Made by a program: the position numbers and the translations under genes
NCBI GenBank assembly: GCA_009843505.1
Contig: VYDI01000002.1
Span: 1-64,000, forward strand
Source of the DNA: Holophagales bacterium
GTDB taxonomy: Bacteria; Acidobacteriota; Thermoanaerobaculia; Multivoradales; Multivoraceae
Length of the DNA: 64,000 nucleotides
Reading direction: 5' to 3'
The notes under the pieces: generated by a model
Told to the model about the DNA's origin: nothing
What the model saw: the letters and a program-made list of their open reading frames with translations, nothing else
Database searches by the model: none
Part shown: piece after piece, positions 53,482 to 61,776 of the stretch
Layout: the number at the start of each line of letters is the position of its first letter
Numbering within the stretch: position 1 is the first letter of the stretch

Positions 53482-56165
53482 AACCGGACGCCGACCTTGA
53501 GGCGGAACTCCCGCGTCAACTGGTAGGTGGAGAGGCTGGTATGGGGCCGCCCGTTCCTCGTGTTGATCAGAACCAGAGCCTGCTCGTTCGTGACGTTTGC
53601 AACCTCGCCGCCGATGATGCCTTGCACTCCACCCCGGATCGGGAACTGGTAGGTGGCGTTCACGTTGAGCGTGAAGAAGTCGTCGAGCTTGTTCGTGCCC
53701 CTCGTCTCGCGGAGGGTCGTCGTGGTGATCGTCTGGCCGGATACCGGGTGCCTGACCTGGGTGGCGGGCTGCAATCCCCACGGCTCGCCGGCGGCCAGGT
53801 GAGCGCTGGCACTGGTCATCAGGTCATGGTTGCCGAACCTCCAGCGCTTCATGCCGACGACGTTGACGATGTGGTCCCGCTGGTAGCTGATGGGTCCGAA
53901 CCAGTTGGGGCCACTGGTGGGATTGAGAATCCCGGTTGAAACCTCAATGCCGCCAAAGCCTTCCAGGTGGTCGTCGTTGTCGTTGCGGGACTCGTTGTTA
54001 CCTTCGTTCCAGTCCCTCGCGTAGTTCATCTGCAACGACCAGTCGTTGCGAAACGCGCGGTTGAGCTGGAGCAGGATGCCCTCGTACTGGCGTCTGTTCT
54101 GCGGCCAGTTTCTCAGGTCGCGAACGACCGCGCCCTGCTCGTCGAACTGCAGAGTGCTGTGGAACATGTTCTCCATTTCCCACGAGGTCACGCGCGACTT
54201 GAAGACCCAGTTGTTCGAGAACTGCCAGTCGAAGCCCACCGAGATCTCGTCCTTGTAGTAGGGCTCGACGGAGGAGGCCAGGGGGTCACGGGGCTCGACG
54301 CGGCGCTGGAAGACGTCGTAGAGCCCCGTCTCCGGATTCCACCCGTACTGCGTGTAGGCGTTCTCACCGTTGGCGCCGGCCGTGAACTCCGTGAAGACGA
54401 CACCGAGGCCGATGTAGTCGTAGTAGCGGCCGGCGGATGCCTTGACCAGCATCCTGCCGTCGGCGTTGAGGTCGTAGACCGCCGACAGGCGGGGCGCCAC
54501 CTTCTGGTAGTCCATGACGGTCTGGCCGATGTTGTTCCCGATGTCCTGGGTGTCCTGGCGCAGGCCGAGGCTGACGGTAAGGTGGTCACCGACCGTGATC
54601 CGGTCCTGGATATAGGCAGCACCTATGCCGCTGGTGAAAGCGGTGTTGCAGGGAACGGGGCAGTCGAAGACCCGCTTGTTGACCGGGGTCGCGTAGCCGC
54701 CAGGCAGCGAACGGCTGTAGCCGCGGCCGCGGTACTCCGTGCCGATACTCGTGATCGTCGCAAAGGTGACGTCCTGGACGTCGATGCCGGCCTTGAACTC
54801 GTGCTTGCTCCTGAAGAAGGTCAGCGAGGCATTCGCCTGATCGCGCGGGAAGTCGTTTCCTCCAGCGCCCAGGCGCTGCACGGGAGCGTTGTAGCGCAGA
54901 CCGTCGGCAAGGTCGCGGTAGCGAAAGTCGTTGCCGTCGGGATCGTCGGGAAGCGCGTCGGGAAGGATCGGGGCCGGCGGGGAACCGATGCGCGCCGTCG
55001 TCAGCTCGCGGTTGGCGGCCTTGACCTCGAGGAATGCCGAGCCGGTCAGGGCGAAGCTCCAGGTCAGGGTCTGGATTCTGTTGTTCCAACTGTTCCTGGT
55101 GACCGAGTAGATGTCGGCCGCTGTGCCGGGCGGGTTGAGGCGGCCTGACGGGGAGTCGATCCAGGTCAACGCAAGCTGGTGGCGGTCGTTGGGCTGGGTG
55201 TTGACCTTGCCGACGAGCGGCTTCGCCTCGCGGTTGACGTCGACCAGATCGCCCTCGCGGGTCAGGTCGAGCTGGTTGTCGTTCATTTCGCTGAGGGATC
55301 CGTAGAACCAGGCCTTGTTCCGGAAGAGGGGCCCGCCGAGACCGCTCTCGTAGCTGTTGATCATGGAGTCCGGCCTCGGGACCCCGAGCCAGTTCTCGGC
55401 GCGCCACGCCGGGTTCTGGCCGATGTAGAGGAAGTCGCCGTGGAACTCATTCGTGCCGGTCTTGATCGTTGTGTTCATCACCCCGCTGACCCCCCGGCCG
55501 TACTCGGCGCTGAACCCGGCGGACTCCATGCGGTTCTCGGTGATCACGGTCGACGGCATGTAGAAGCTCATTTCGCCGCCGCGCCGATTGTGGGAGATGT
55601 CGACGCCGTCGATGAAGACGACGTTCTCCTGGGCGATGCCGCCGTTGACCCCGGGTCCCTGATCGAATTCCTGCCTGTAAGACACGACGCCGGCCATCAG
55701 CTTCATGTTCGACCAGTAGTTCCGCGTGGCCTGGGGTACGTGCTGGAGTTCCTCTTCCCCGAGCGCGGTGACGGCGCCGGTGTCGTACTTCGTGACCAGC
55801 GCCGCCTCGGAGGTGACGGTGATCTCCTCGGCCGTGGCGCCGAGAACGAGGTCGACGTCCTCTCTCTTCCCCAGTTCGAGGACGACCGCCCGCTCGACCG
55901 AGCCCAGGCCCTCGAGGTCGGCGGCAACCATGTAGCTACCCGCCTGGAGAAGGGCGAAGCGATAGTCGCCGTTGGCATCGGTGATCTCGGTCCTCGTGTT
56001 CTGAGGGCCGGTCAGGGTCACGGTGACGCCGGGCAGGCCGTCACCTTGCGCGTCGGTTATCGTGCCGTCGATGGTCGACGTCTGCGGGCCGTCGGCCAGG
56101 AGCGGCAGCGCGCAGAAGGCGATGGCGAAGGTCCAGATGGAGGACCTGATGGCGGTGGCTCTCAC
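53478..56165 (-). CDS. TonB-dependent receptor with N-terminal carboxypeptidase-regulatory-like domain
   Basis: An 895-residue outer-membrane receptor. After the signal peptide (cleavage after LLA) comes a CarboxypepD_reg-like/Ig-like domain, GTITDAQGDGLPGVTVTLTG to GSYMVAAD, then a plug-like part with VFIDGVDISHN and a barrel ending in LKVGVRF. This layout is typical of the large receptor families of Acidobacteriota, OmcA-like or oligosaccharide/peptide-transporting types. The GTG at 56165 is well supported by GGAGGGGAG four to five bases upstream. No SusD-like or substrate-binding partner is adjacent. It ends in overlap with the PhyH gene. Substrate unknown. Confidence 0.9.
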   Translation of the reverse strand: MRATAIRSSIWTFAIAFCALPLLADGPQTSTIDGTITDAQGDGLPGVTVTLTGPQNTRTEITDANGDYRFALLQAGSYMVAADLEGLGSVERAVVLELGKREDVDLVLGATAEEITVTSEAALVTKYDTGAVTALGEEELQHVPQATRNYWSNMKLMAGVVSYRQEFDQGPGVNGGIAQENVVFIDGVDISHNRRGGEMSFYMPSTVITENRMESAGFSAEYGRGVSGVMNTTIKTGTNEFHGDFLYIGQNPAWRAENWLGVPRPDSMINSYESGLGGPLFRNKAWFYGSLSEMNDNQLDLTREGDLVDVNREAKPLVGKVNTQPNDRHQLALTWIDSPSGRLNPPGTAADIYSVTRNSWNNRIQTLTWSFALTGSAFLEVKAANRELTTARIGSPPAPILPDALPDDPDGNDFRYRDLADGLRYNAPVQRLGAGGNDFPRDQANASLTFFRSKHEFKAGIDVQDVTFATITSIGTEYRGRGYSRSLPGGYATPVNKRVFDCPVPCNTAFTSGIGAAYIQDRITVGDHLTVSLGLRQDTQDIGNNIGQTVMDYQKVAPRLSAVYDLNADGRMLVKASAGRYYDYIGLGVVFTEFTAGANGENAYTQYGWNPETGLYDVFQRRVEPRDPLASSVEPYYKDEISVGFDWQFSNNWVFKSRVTSWEMENMFHSTLQFDEQGAVVRDLRNWPQNRRQYEGILLQLNRAFRNDWSLQMNYARDWNEGNNESRNDNDDHLEGFGGIEVSTGILNPTSGPNWFGPISYQRDHIVNVVGMKRWRFGNHDLMTSASAHLAAGEPWGLQPATQVRHPVSGQTITTTTLRETRGTNKLDDFFTLNVNATYQFPIRGGVQGIIGGEVANVTNEQALVLINTRNGRPHTSLSTYQLTREFRLKVGVRF

Positions 56166-56389
56166 GATTCTCCCCTCCAGAGTCTGCGACCCGTCGATCG
56201 GCGTCTCCTGTTGAGGGCCGCCACCGGGCCGCGTGATGGAAACTGCTAAGTCAAACGTGCGCTCTCGCCTTGACCGGGAGCGGAGGCACGGAAAACCCTG
56301 TTGGAAGTATCGAACACTGTACCACGAAGAAACGGCGTCGGATAATGTGCTTCAGACCCGCCTTCTATAAATCGATTTAGGAAGAAACC
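56166..56389. promoter_or_regulatory. Intergenic region between divergent TonB receptor and FAH-fold genes
   Basis: A 224-base region, relatively A/T-rich near the right end. TATAAA at 56366-56371 overlaps the palindrome AAATCGATTT and lies 24 bases before the ATG at 56390, a plausible -10 element, but no matching -35 is seen. GATAATG occurs at 56341. A ribosome binding site GGAAGAA follows. The regulator, if any, is unknown. Confidence 0.3.
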
Positions 56390-57538
56390 ATGCGTGAACT
56401 TCGTTGGTGTCCGCTCGCCGGTGTCCTGGTCGCCCTGATGAGTGCGCCCGCCACCTTCGGCCAGGCGACGGCATCGGCCGAGCCGTTCAAGGTCGGCACC
56501 TTCGACATCGACGGTGTGCCGCGCGTCGGCCTCGTCCTGCGGGACAGCCTGGTGGTCGACATCGCGGAGGCGAACCGGGGGCTCGAGGCGGATCCCGCCT
56601 ATCCGAAGATGCCGATGCCGGAGGACATGCTCGAACTGATCGGCCGCTACGAGTACGGTCTCAAGTACCGGCTGTACGAGATCGTGAACCATCTCGTCGG
56701 GAACGAGCTCCTCGGGAGCGAGGCTCCTGGGTACGTCCACCCGGTCCGCGAACTCCGGATCCGGCCGCCGATCATGTATCCGGGGAAGATCCTGAACGCC
56801 GCGGTCAACTTCTACAGTCACGTCAACGAGTCGGGAACCGAGGAAGAGCGGGCCGCGGCCCGGCGTCAGCGCCGCGAGAACCGGGGTGTCCCGTATCTCT
56901 TTCTCAAGCCGTCCCGAGGCGCGGTCATAGGCAGTGGCGACGAGATCGTGATCCCCTACGGTCGCGATCGCACGGATTGGGAAGTCGAGCTGGGCGCTGT
57001 CATCGGACGGACGGCGAGGTACGTCTCCGCCGCGGAGGCCCAGGACCATGTCTTCGGCTACATGGTTTCCATCGACGTCTCCGACCGCGGCGGGCGGCCT
57101 CCGGGCGGCAACCCCATTCGCAGTGACTGGTTCGTCGGCAAGGGGCACGACACCTTCGCCCCGCAGGGCCCGTGGATCGTGCCGCGCGAGTTCTACGGCG
57201 ATCCGATGGAGAACCTCCGGCAGACCCTGAGCGTCGATGGCACCCTGCTCCAGGAGGCGCGCGCCGGCGACATGATCCACTCGCTTTGGGAGCTGATCGA
57301 GTACGGGTCGTCGATCATCACGCTCTACCCGGGCGACGTGATCAACAACGGCACCTCAGGCGGCACGGCGGCCGGAGCGGCTGCGACCCGCGGGCCGGAG
57401 GATCGCTTCCTCAAGCCGGGCGAGGTGGTCGAGGCGTCGATCGACGGCATCGGCACGCTGCGGCTCCCGGTCGTCGCCGGCGAGAAGCCGCCGGGCGAGA
57501 CTGGGGCCCGGCTGCCGCCGGTCAAGTCGTATCGCTGA
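56390..57538 (+). CDS. Exported fumarylacetoacetate hydrolase-family protein
   Basis: A 382-residue FAH-fold protein. The core is clear: MYPGKILNAAVNFYSHVNE, YLFLKPSRGAVIG, the metal-binding DWEVELGAVIGRTAR, VFGYMVSIDVSDRG and DWFVGKGHDTFAPQGPWIVP, in the usual order. Normal members are cytosolic hydrolases or decarboxylases of aromatic breakdown products. Here the ATG at 56390 opens a good signal peptide (residues 1-24, cleavage after TFG), so the protein should be exported, which is unusual. It is followed after 91 bases by an exported haem/copper protein gene in the same direction. The reaction is likely a C-C hydrolysis or decarboxylation in the periplasm. Confidence 0.88.
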   Translation: MRELRWCPLAGVLVALMSAPATFGQATASAEPFKVGTFDIDGVPRVGLVLRDSLVVDIAEANRGLEADPAYPKMPMPEDMLELIGRYEYGLKYRLYEIVNHLVGNELLGSEAPGYVHPVRELRIRPPIMYPGKILNAAVNFYSHVNESGTEEERAAARRQRRENRGVPYLFLKPSRGAVIGSGDEIVIPYGRDRTDWEVELGAVIGRTARYVSAAEAQDHVFGYMVSIDVSDRGGRPPGGNPIRSDWFVGKGHDTFAPQGPWIVPREFYGDPMENLRQTLSVDGTLLQEARAGDMIHSLWELIEYGSSIITLYPGDVINNGTSGGTAAGAAATRGPEDRFLKPGEVVEASIDGIGTLRLPVVAGEKPPGETGARLPPVKSYR

Positions 57539-57629
57539 CTGAAGCCGGGAACAGCGTGGGTGCGCGCTCCGGGTAGGATCGCCCTGAGCAGCCTGGACAC
57601 CAGTCCTTCCGAACACCTTCGGAGAGCGC

Positions 57630-58826
57630 TTGAAGCCCCAAGTTACCCGCGCGACTCGCGTCGCGGCGGCCGCCCTTCTCTTCCTGGCGCCGGCCGTCGC
57701 GGCCGGCCAGAACCTCGATCAGCCCACCTTCGTCGACGACGTGGCGCCGATCCTCCACGCCAATTGCGTTTCCTGCCACCAACCCGACGACATCGGGCCG
57801 ATGTCGCTGCGCACCTACCGCGAGGTTCGGCCGTGGGCCCGGTCCATCGCCCGCGCGGTCGAGAACCGGGACATGCCGCCCTGGGACGCCGACCCGGGTT
57901 ACGGGCCCTGGTCCAACGACACCAGCCTGAGCGACGACGAGATCGCTGCGATCACCCGCTGGGCGGCGAACGGCGCGCCACGCGGCGAAGGCGACGAACC
58001 GGTCCATGCGCAGCCGGCGGCCGCGGGCGAGTGGACGTTCGGAGAACCGGACTGGGTGTTCGAGTTCGATCCCTGGGAGGTGGCCGCGGAGGGACCCGAC
58101 GAGTTTCGCGACGTGCTCATCACGACCGGATTCGAGGAGGATCGCTGGATCCGCGCGATCGAGGTTCAGCCGGGAAATCGCAAGGTCCTCCATCACTTCA
58201 TTCTCTGGCGAGCCGCCGAGGGCGCGACCTACCAGGAGAACTGGATGGCGGCCTGGACGGCGGGCGCCAAGCCCTACCGGTTCCCGGCGCGGTCCGCCCG
58301 CCTGCTGCAGAAGGGCCGCAGGATGATCGGCGACTTCCACTACCACCCGAGGGGCGAGGCGGCGACCGACAAGACCCGCATCGGTCTCTGGTTCGCCGAA
58401 CCCGAGGAAGTCGAGAGGGAACTGGTCACGCTGCCGATCTGGAACGCCGGCATCAAGATCCCGGCGGGCGACCCGAACTACGAAGCGGAGGCGAGCCGTG
58501 TCCTCGAGAAAGACATCCTGCTTCACGCGTTCACGCCGCACATGCACTACCGCGGAAAGTCCATGTTCTTCACCGCGGAGCTTCCTGACGGCAGCACCAG
58601 AGACCTGCTCGGGGTCAGCCGCTACGACTTCAACTGGCAGACGACCTACCAGTTGTCCGAGCCGATCCGGCTGCCGGCCGGGACGCGAGTCCATGTCAAG
58701 GCCACCTTCGACAACTCGGCCGACAATCCCAGCAACCCCGACCCGACAGTCGACGTCAGGTGGGGCCTGGAATCCACCGACGAGATGCTGAACGGCCTCG
58801 TCGACTACGTCGCGGCGGACGGCTAG
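57630..58826 (+). CDS. Exported c-type haem and copper-monooxygenase-like protein
   Basis: A 398-residue exported protein: signal peptide (cleavage after VAA), a c-type haem domain with CVSCHQPDD (residues about 47-55), then from about residue 130 a beta-rich region related to the copper type II ascorbate-dependent monooxygenases (PHM/DBM fold). Candidate copper ligands are VLHHFILW, GDFHYHP and TPHMHYRGKSM. Fusion of a haem domain with this fold would let electrons pass to copper without ascorbate. TTG 57630 is the start, with GGAGAG just upstream. It may act with the FAH-fold protein. No Met axial ligand is obvious for the haem. Confidence 0.8.
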   Translation: MKPQVTRATRVAAAALLFLAPAVAAGQNLDQPTFVDDVAPILHANCVSCHQPDDIGPMSLRTYREVRPWARSIARAVENRDMPPWDADPGYGPWSNDTSLSDDEIAAITRWAANGAPRGEGDEPVHAQPAAAGEWTFGEPDWVFEFDPWEVAAEGPDEFRDVLITTGFEEDRWIRAIEVQPGNRKVLHHFILWRAAEGATYQENWMAAWTAGAKPYRFPARSARLLQKGRRMIGDFHYHPRGEAATDKTRIGLWFAEPEEVERELVTLPIWNAGIKIPAGDPNYEAEASRVLEKDILLHAFTPHMHYRGKSMFFTAELPDGSTRDLLGVSRYDFNWQTTYQLSEPIRLPAGTRVHVKATFDNSADNPSNPDPTVDVRWGLESTDEMLNGLVDYVAADG

Positions 58827-59243
58827 ATCGCCAGATCGTCGCAGCGGGGGAGGCGGTTCTAGCGGCCACACAGGCGACGGCCTGCCGGGCGGCGGTCCGC
58901 AGAGTGAATCCACATCCCGGAGGCTAGTAGGACACTGTGGCTGTTACTCGGGACGTGTATCGAGCCCAGTCACCCGACACATGCTGAGCGCCTTACTGAG
59001 GTCGCGATGGCGCTTCTCAAGGGCGATGGCTGGGAGGTTCGTTCGCGCGGTCAACGCTTTGAGGCCTTTGCGGGGGAACTGCTACTAGGGCGTTCGCTTG
59101 CCGTCCTCATCCTGAACCCTGTGGGGTTCGGCCCGGCAGTGAAAGGCCTTCTAGATCACGCGATCGTCCAGCGCAGGCAGTGATGTAGCCAATCCTGTTC
59201 GTCGCGGCTGCCGAGGTCCGCAGGTTGGTAAGAGCCTTCCAGT
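58827..59243 (+). other. 417-base gap with one short ORF
   Basis: The region lacks a recognised gene. A 58-residue open frame at 59007-59183 has a normal-looking composition (MALLKGDGWEVRSRGQRFEA...) and an open upstream extension, which could be the relic of a nuclease-like or other domain; there is no ribosome binding site for its ATG. Otherwise I see no repeat, promoter or RNA. Confidence 0.35.
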
Positions 59244-60079
59244 TCATGGCTTGAGCAGGGAGCGCCAAGCGTCCGAGGCTGAGTAGTAGCGAATCATGGC
59301 GTTTTCTGCAGCGAGTTCGGCCGTCTCTTCCGCCGCCGCGGCTCGCGCAAGGGTTGGAGCGGCGTACTCGGCCGCTGCGGCGCGTTGAATGCGCCGGAGT
59401 TCGTTGAGCGCGCGGGCGCTCGCGCGGCTCCTCTCAGCGAACCGGTCGTAGAGCTCCGGGCGTGGCGTTTCGCCGGGACTCAAAGCATGTCTCGACCATG
59501 CAGCCTCGGCGTGGTCCCTCGCTTCGCCAGTGCGAATCACTTCCGCTAGCGCGGAGGCCGATGCGGTGGTGATTGCTTCCGCGGCAGGGCCTTGACCGAC
59601 TTCGCCGCGACTCCGGGCGGCAGCGCCCCTGCCGCTTCACTGGAGACAGCCTTGGCAGTGTCTCGAGCCTTGAGGGCGGCCGCTAGCGCGTCACCGAGTT
59701 GTTCGGCGTACTCGGCTGCGTCAAGGCTCCGATCGAAAGCCGTGGTGGTCGCCTCGGGTGCAGTGTCACGCGCGCTGCGGGCGGCCTCGAGGGCTTCGCG
59801 AGTGGCGTCGCGGAATCTGTCCCGGACCCCGGCAGCGTCGGGATCATCGACGGCTCGCAGATCGTCGATTGCGTCGCCAGCAGCGGCGGCAGTTAGTGCA
59901 GCCAAGCGGACCGCAGCAGGGTCAGGCTCGGCCGACGAACACGCCACGGTCAAGACCGCGACCAGGGCACCGACCCAGCGGCGGTGTTTCCCGTTTCCAC
60001 TGCGACGAGGCCGGCGTGCGTAGCCTAGCCTCAGCGCCGGGCGTCCTCGCTCGTCGCTCGCGTCTTGCGAATCGTCCAT
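59244..60079 (-). pseudogene. Ala-rich lipoprotein gene broken by a frameshift
   Basis: Two overlapping frames look like one gene. The first (60079 to about 59605) encodes a lipoprotein signal (LVAVLTVAC) and a long Ala-rich helical stretch; it would end PRKQSPPHRPPR. The second frame, open upstream of its apparent GTG at 59540, continues the same Ala/Glu-rich style (GQGPAEAITTASASALAEV) and ends RSLLKP at 59244. A missing base near 59600 joins them into a protein of about 278 residues. Coiled-coil or helical-rod structure is likely; function unknown. A sequencing error cannot be excluded. Confidence 0.55.
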
Positions 60080-60239
60080 GGCAGCGGAGGCGAGTCTACT
60101 CTCGGCCCGGTCGGCCGACGGTCAGGTGACGGTTCGCAGGAGGAACCCCGGATCCTGCGGGCTAGACAGACCCCGGTGGGCAACCGTACAAGTCCGTGTG
60201 ACCCAGTGTTCCTAGCGCTTACCCGGAAAGGAGCGAACC

Positions 60240-60512
60240 ATGCTCGACTACTGCCGCTCAAACGGCTTCCTTGTGATCGCAGCCCTCACCGTCCTAGTCG
60301 GGGTGGGCATTAGCGCCTCCGTCCCGGCCGACGAGGCCGACGAATCCCCGGAACTTCCGGTCTGCGCACCCCTGGCTGCCTACGCGGCCGACCTTCTCGC
60401 GATCCGCAGCGAGGCGATTCTGGGCGGTAGTACCCGGCAGGAACTCCTTGCTACCCATCGCGCCCTCGCTGACTGCATCGAGGCCCAAGGTCTCCAGCGT
60501 TCCGGCCCGTAG
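60240..60512 (+). CDS. Small exported or membrane-anchored protein
   Basis: A 90-residue protein with an N-terminal hydrophobic segment (NGFLVIAALTVLVGVGISASV) and a mature part with two cysteines (LPVCAPLAA and LADCIEAQG) likely joined by a disulphide. AAAGGAG six bases before the ATG is a strong ribosome binding site, which supports expression. The family is not recognised. It precedes the HicAB locus in the same direction, with 145 bases between. Confidence 0.6.
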   Translation: MLDYCRSNGFLVIAALTVLVGVGISASVPADEADESPELPVCAPLAAYAADLLAIRSEAILGGSTRQELLATHRALADCIEAQGLQRSGP

Positions 60513-60622
60513 TCCGTCAGCTTCTCCCCGCGTGTGCTCCTCGCGACCGGTCGCACGACTCTCGAATGACACAGAGCCCTTGGCAGGGCCTGCTACTGGC
60601 AGCGCGACTTCGGAGTCGAGAT

Positions 60623-60642
60623 TGCGAACACAAATGTTCGCA
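60623..60642. promoter_or_regulatory. Palindromic operator in the hicAB promoter
   Basis: TGCGAACA (60623-60630) and TGTTCGCA (60635-60642) are perfect 8-base half-sites around CAAA. The palindrome lies between a TTGCGA-like -35 (60622-60627, overlapping its left arm) and a TATGGT-like -10 (60646-60651), 16 bases before the hicA start. It is a likely HicB binding site. It resembles an SOS box, but the half-site spacing is two bases too long. Confidence 0.6.
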
Positions 60643-60657
60643 CTGTATGGTTGAGCG

Positions 60658-60870
60658 TTGAACGGCCGGCAGTTCATCGGGCGCGTTCGCAGGTGGGCGA
60701 GGGGCCGGAACTTGGAAGTCCGCTTCGTCGCGTCCGAAGGGGCCGGGTCACATGGAACGCTCTACGCGGGGCGCCGCAAGACCACCGTCAAAGACCGGAA
60801 GAAGGGGATCGGCAAGGGCCTGCTCAGCAAGATGCTGGCTGATCTGGGGATCGACAGGAACGACTTCTAG
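60658..60870 (+). CDS. hicA: HicA-type toxin (mRNA interferase)
   Basis: A 70-residue HicA/YcfA-like protein with the double-stranded-RNA-binding-like fold and the catalytic histidine in GAGSHGTLYAG; GRRKTTVKDRKKGIGKGLLSKML is the family's second half. HicA toxins cleave mRNA and are held inactive by HicB. The first codon is TTG at 60658; ATG at 60646 in the other frame runs straight into a stop. If the -10 box at 60646 is real, the transcript would start near the TTG and be almost leaderless. The antitoxin gene follows after nine bases. Confidence 0.83.
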   Translation: MNGRQFIGRVRRWARGRNLEVRFVASEGAGSHGTLYAGRRKTTVKDRKKGIGKGLLSKMLADLGIDRNDF

Positions 60871-60879
60871 GAGAACGCG

Positions 60880-61317
60880 ATGCCAGACGTTTACAACTAT
60901 CCCGCCGACATCCAACGCGACGAGGACGGCCGCCACGTCGTTGCGTTTCCGGACTTCGGCTGGGGCGCAACAGACGGCGCGACGAAGGAGGAGGCGCTAG
61001 CCGAAGCCAGGGATCTGTTGCGAGAGTTGATTGCCACCACGATACGCGAAGGCGGCGATCTGCCCGAACCTTCGCCCGTCGGCGATCCGCGGCCCATGGT
61101 CGTTCCGCCGGTGCAGATCGCCCTGAAGGCGGCTCTGTACGACGCTTGGCGTCACGCTGGGATCTCCCGGCGGCAGTTCGCCCGTGATCTAGATGTCGCT
61201 GAAAGCGAAGTGCGGCGCATGTTGAACCCTGATCACGCCACCAAGGCAGCCACGATCGACCGGGCGCTGCGCCGTCTGGGCAAGCGACTCAGCGTTACTG
61301 TCAGCGAGGCCGCCTGA
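60880..61317 (+). CDS. hicB: HicB-type antitoxin with C-terminal DNA-binding domain
   Basis: A 145-residue antitoxin. The N-terminal HicB fold reads YPADIQRDEDGRHVVAFPDFGWGATDGATKEEALAEA; after a linker (residues about 65-80) the C-terminal helix-turn-helix (ISRRQFARDLDVAESEVRRML to IDRALRRLGKRLSV) is of the Xre-like type that binds the operator. A GGAGAACG ribosome binding site lies just before the ATG. Toxin gene first, antitoxin second is the common hicAB order. The palindrome upstream fits autoregulation. The smaller HicB-like protein at 33525 lacks this DNA-binding part. Confidence 0.85.
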   Translation: MPDVYNYPADIQRDEDGRHVVAFPDFGWGATDGATKEEALAEARDLLRELIATTIREGGDLPEPSPVGDPRPMVVPPVQIALKAALYDAWRHAGISRRQFARDLDVAESEVRRMLNPDHATKAATIDRALRRLGKRLSVTVSEAA

Positions 61318-61324
61318 GTCCGGT

Positions 61325-61765
61325 TCAGGTGCTTGCCAGATGGCGGCTCGTGATCCCCTCGTAGACGACAGCGCCAAGGCAGGTGAGTAGCAGCGCACTC
61401 AGAACTCCCACGATGGCCCATCCACTCTGGCCATTCCAAATGGCGGTCTGCTGCCGGAAGGCCATCGTGGCCATCACCGTGAAAACGCCAACCAGGAGGA
61501 TCAGGAAAGAAGTCTGCTGAGCCGGTGTGAGCTGGCTTCCGGCCCAGAAGCAGATGGCCGAGAATCCGATTGCGGCCACTGCGAACATGCGGATGAAAGC
61601 CAGCTGCCGCCAGAACTCCATGGCTGCTGGAGCAGTCACACTGGTTTCCGGCATGGGCCTCTCCACTCCCAGAGACACGGCAACGTAGCCCGTTCTCACC
61701 ATGAGCACTATGCCGCCTAGCAGCAGCAAGCATCCCACCACGTGAATCACGATCCCCTTTGGCAT
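61325..61765 (-). CDS. Small integral membrane protein, four predicted helices
   Basis: A 146-residue membrane protein with four hydrophobic segments, near residues 5-25, 52-74, 83-102 and 119-138. No catalytic or transport motif is recognised. The order of the loops and short length resemble DoxX- or DUF-type membrane proteins but give no function. It is convergent with hicB (seven bases between) and followed on the same side upstream by the PhyH-like gene. Confidence 0.6.
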   Translation of the reverse strand: MPKGIVIHVVGCLLLLGGIVLMVRTGYVAVSLGVERPMPETSVTAPAAMEFWRQLAFIRMFAVAAIGFSAICFWAGSQLTPAQQTSFLILLVGVFTVMATMAFRQQTAIWNGQSGWAIVGVLSALLLTCLGAVVYEGITSRHLAST

Positions 61766-61776
61766 CGCTTCCTCCC

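Noticed and set aside
60623..60642. SOS (LexA) box-like GAAC...GTTC palindrome
   Set aside because: The Gram-positive-type SOS box has four bases between CGAAC and GTTCG; here there are six, and the neighbouring hicAB genes explain the site better.
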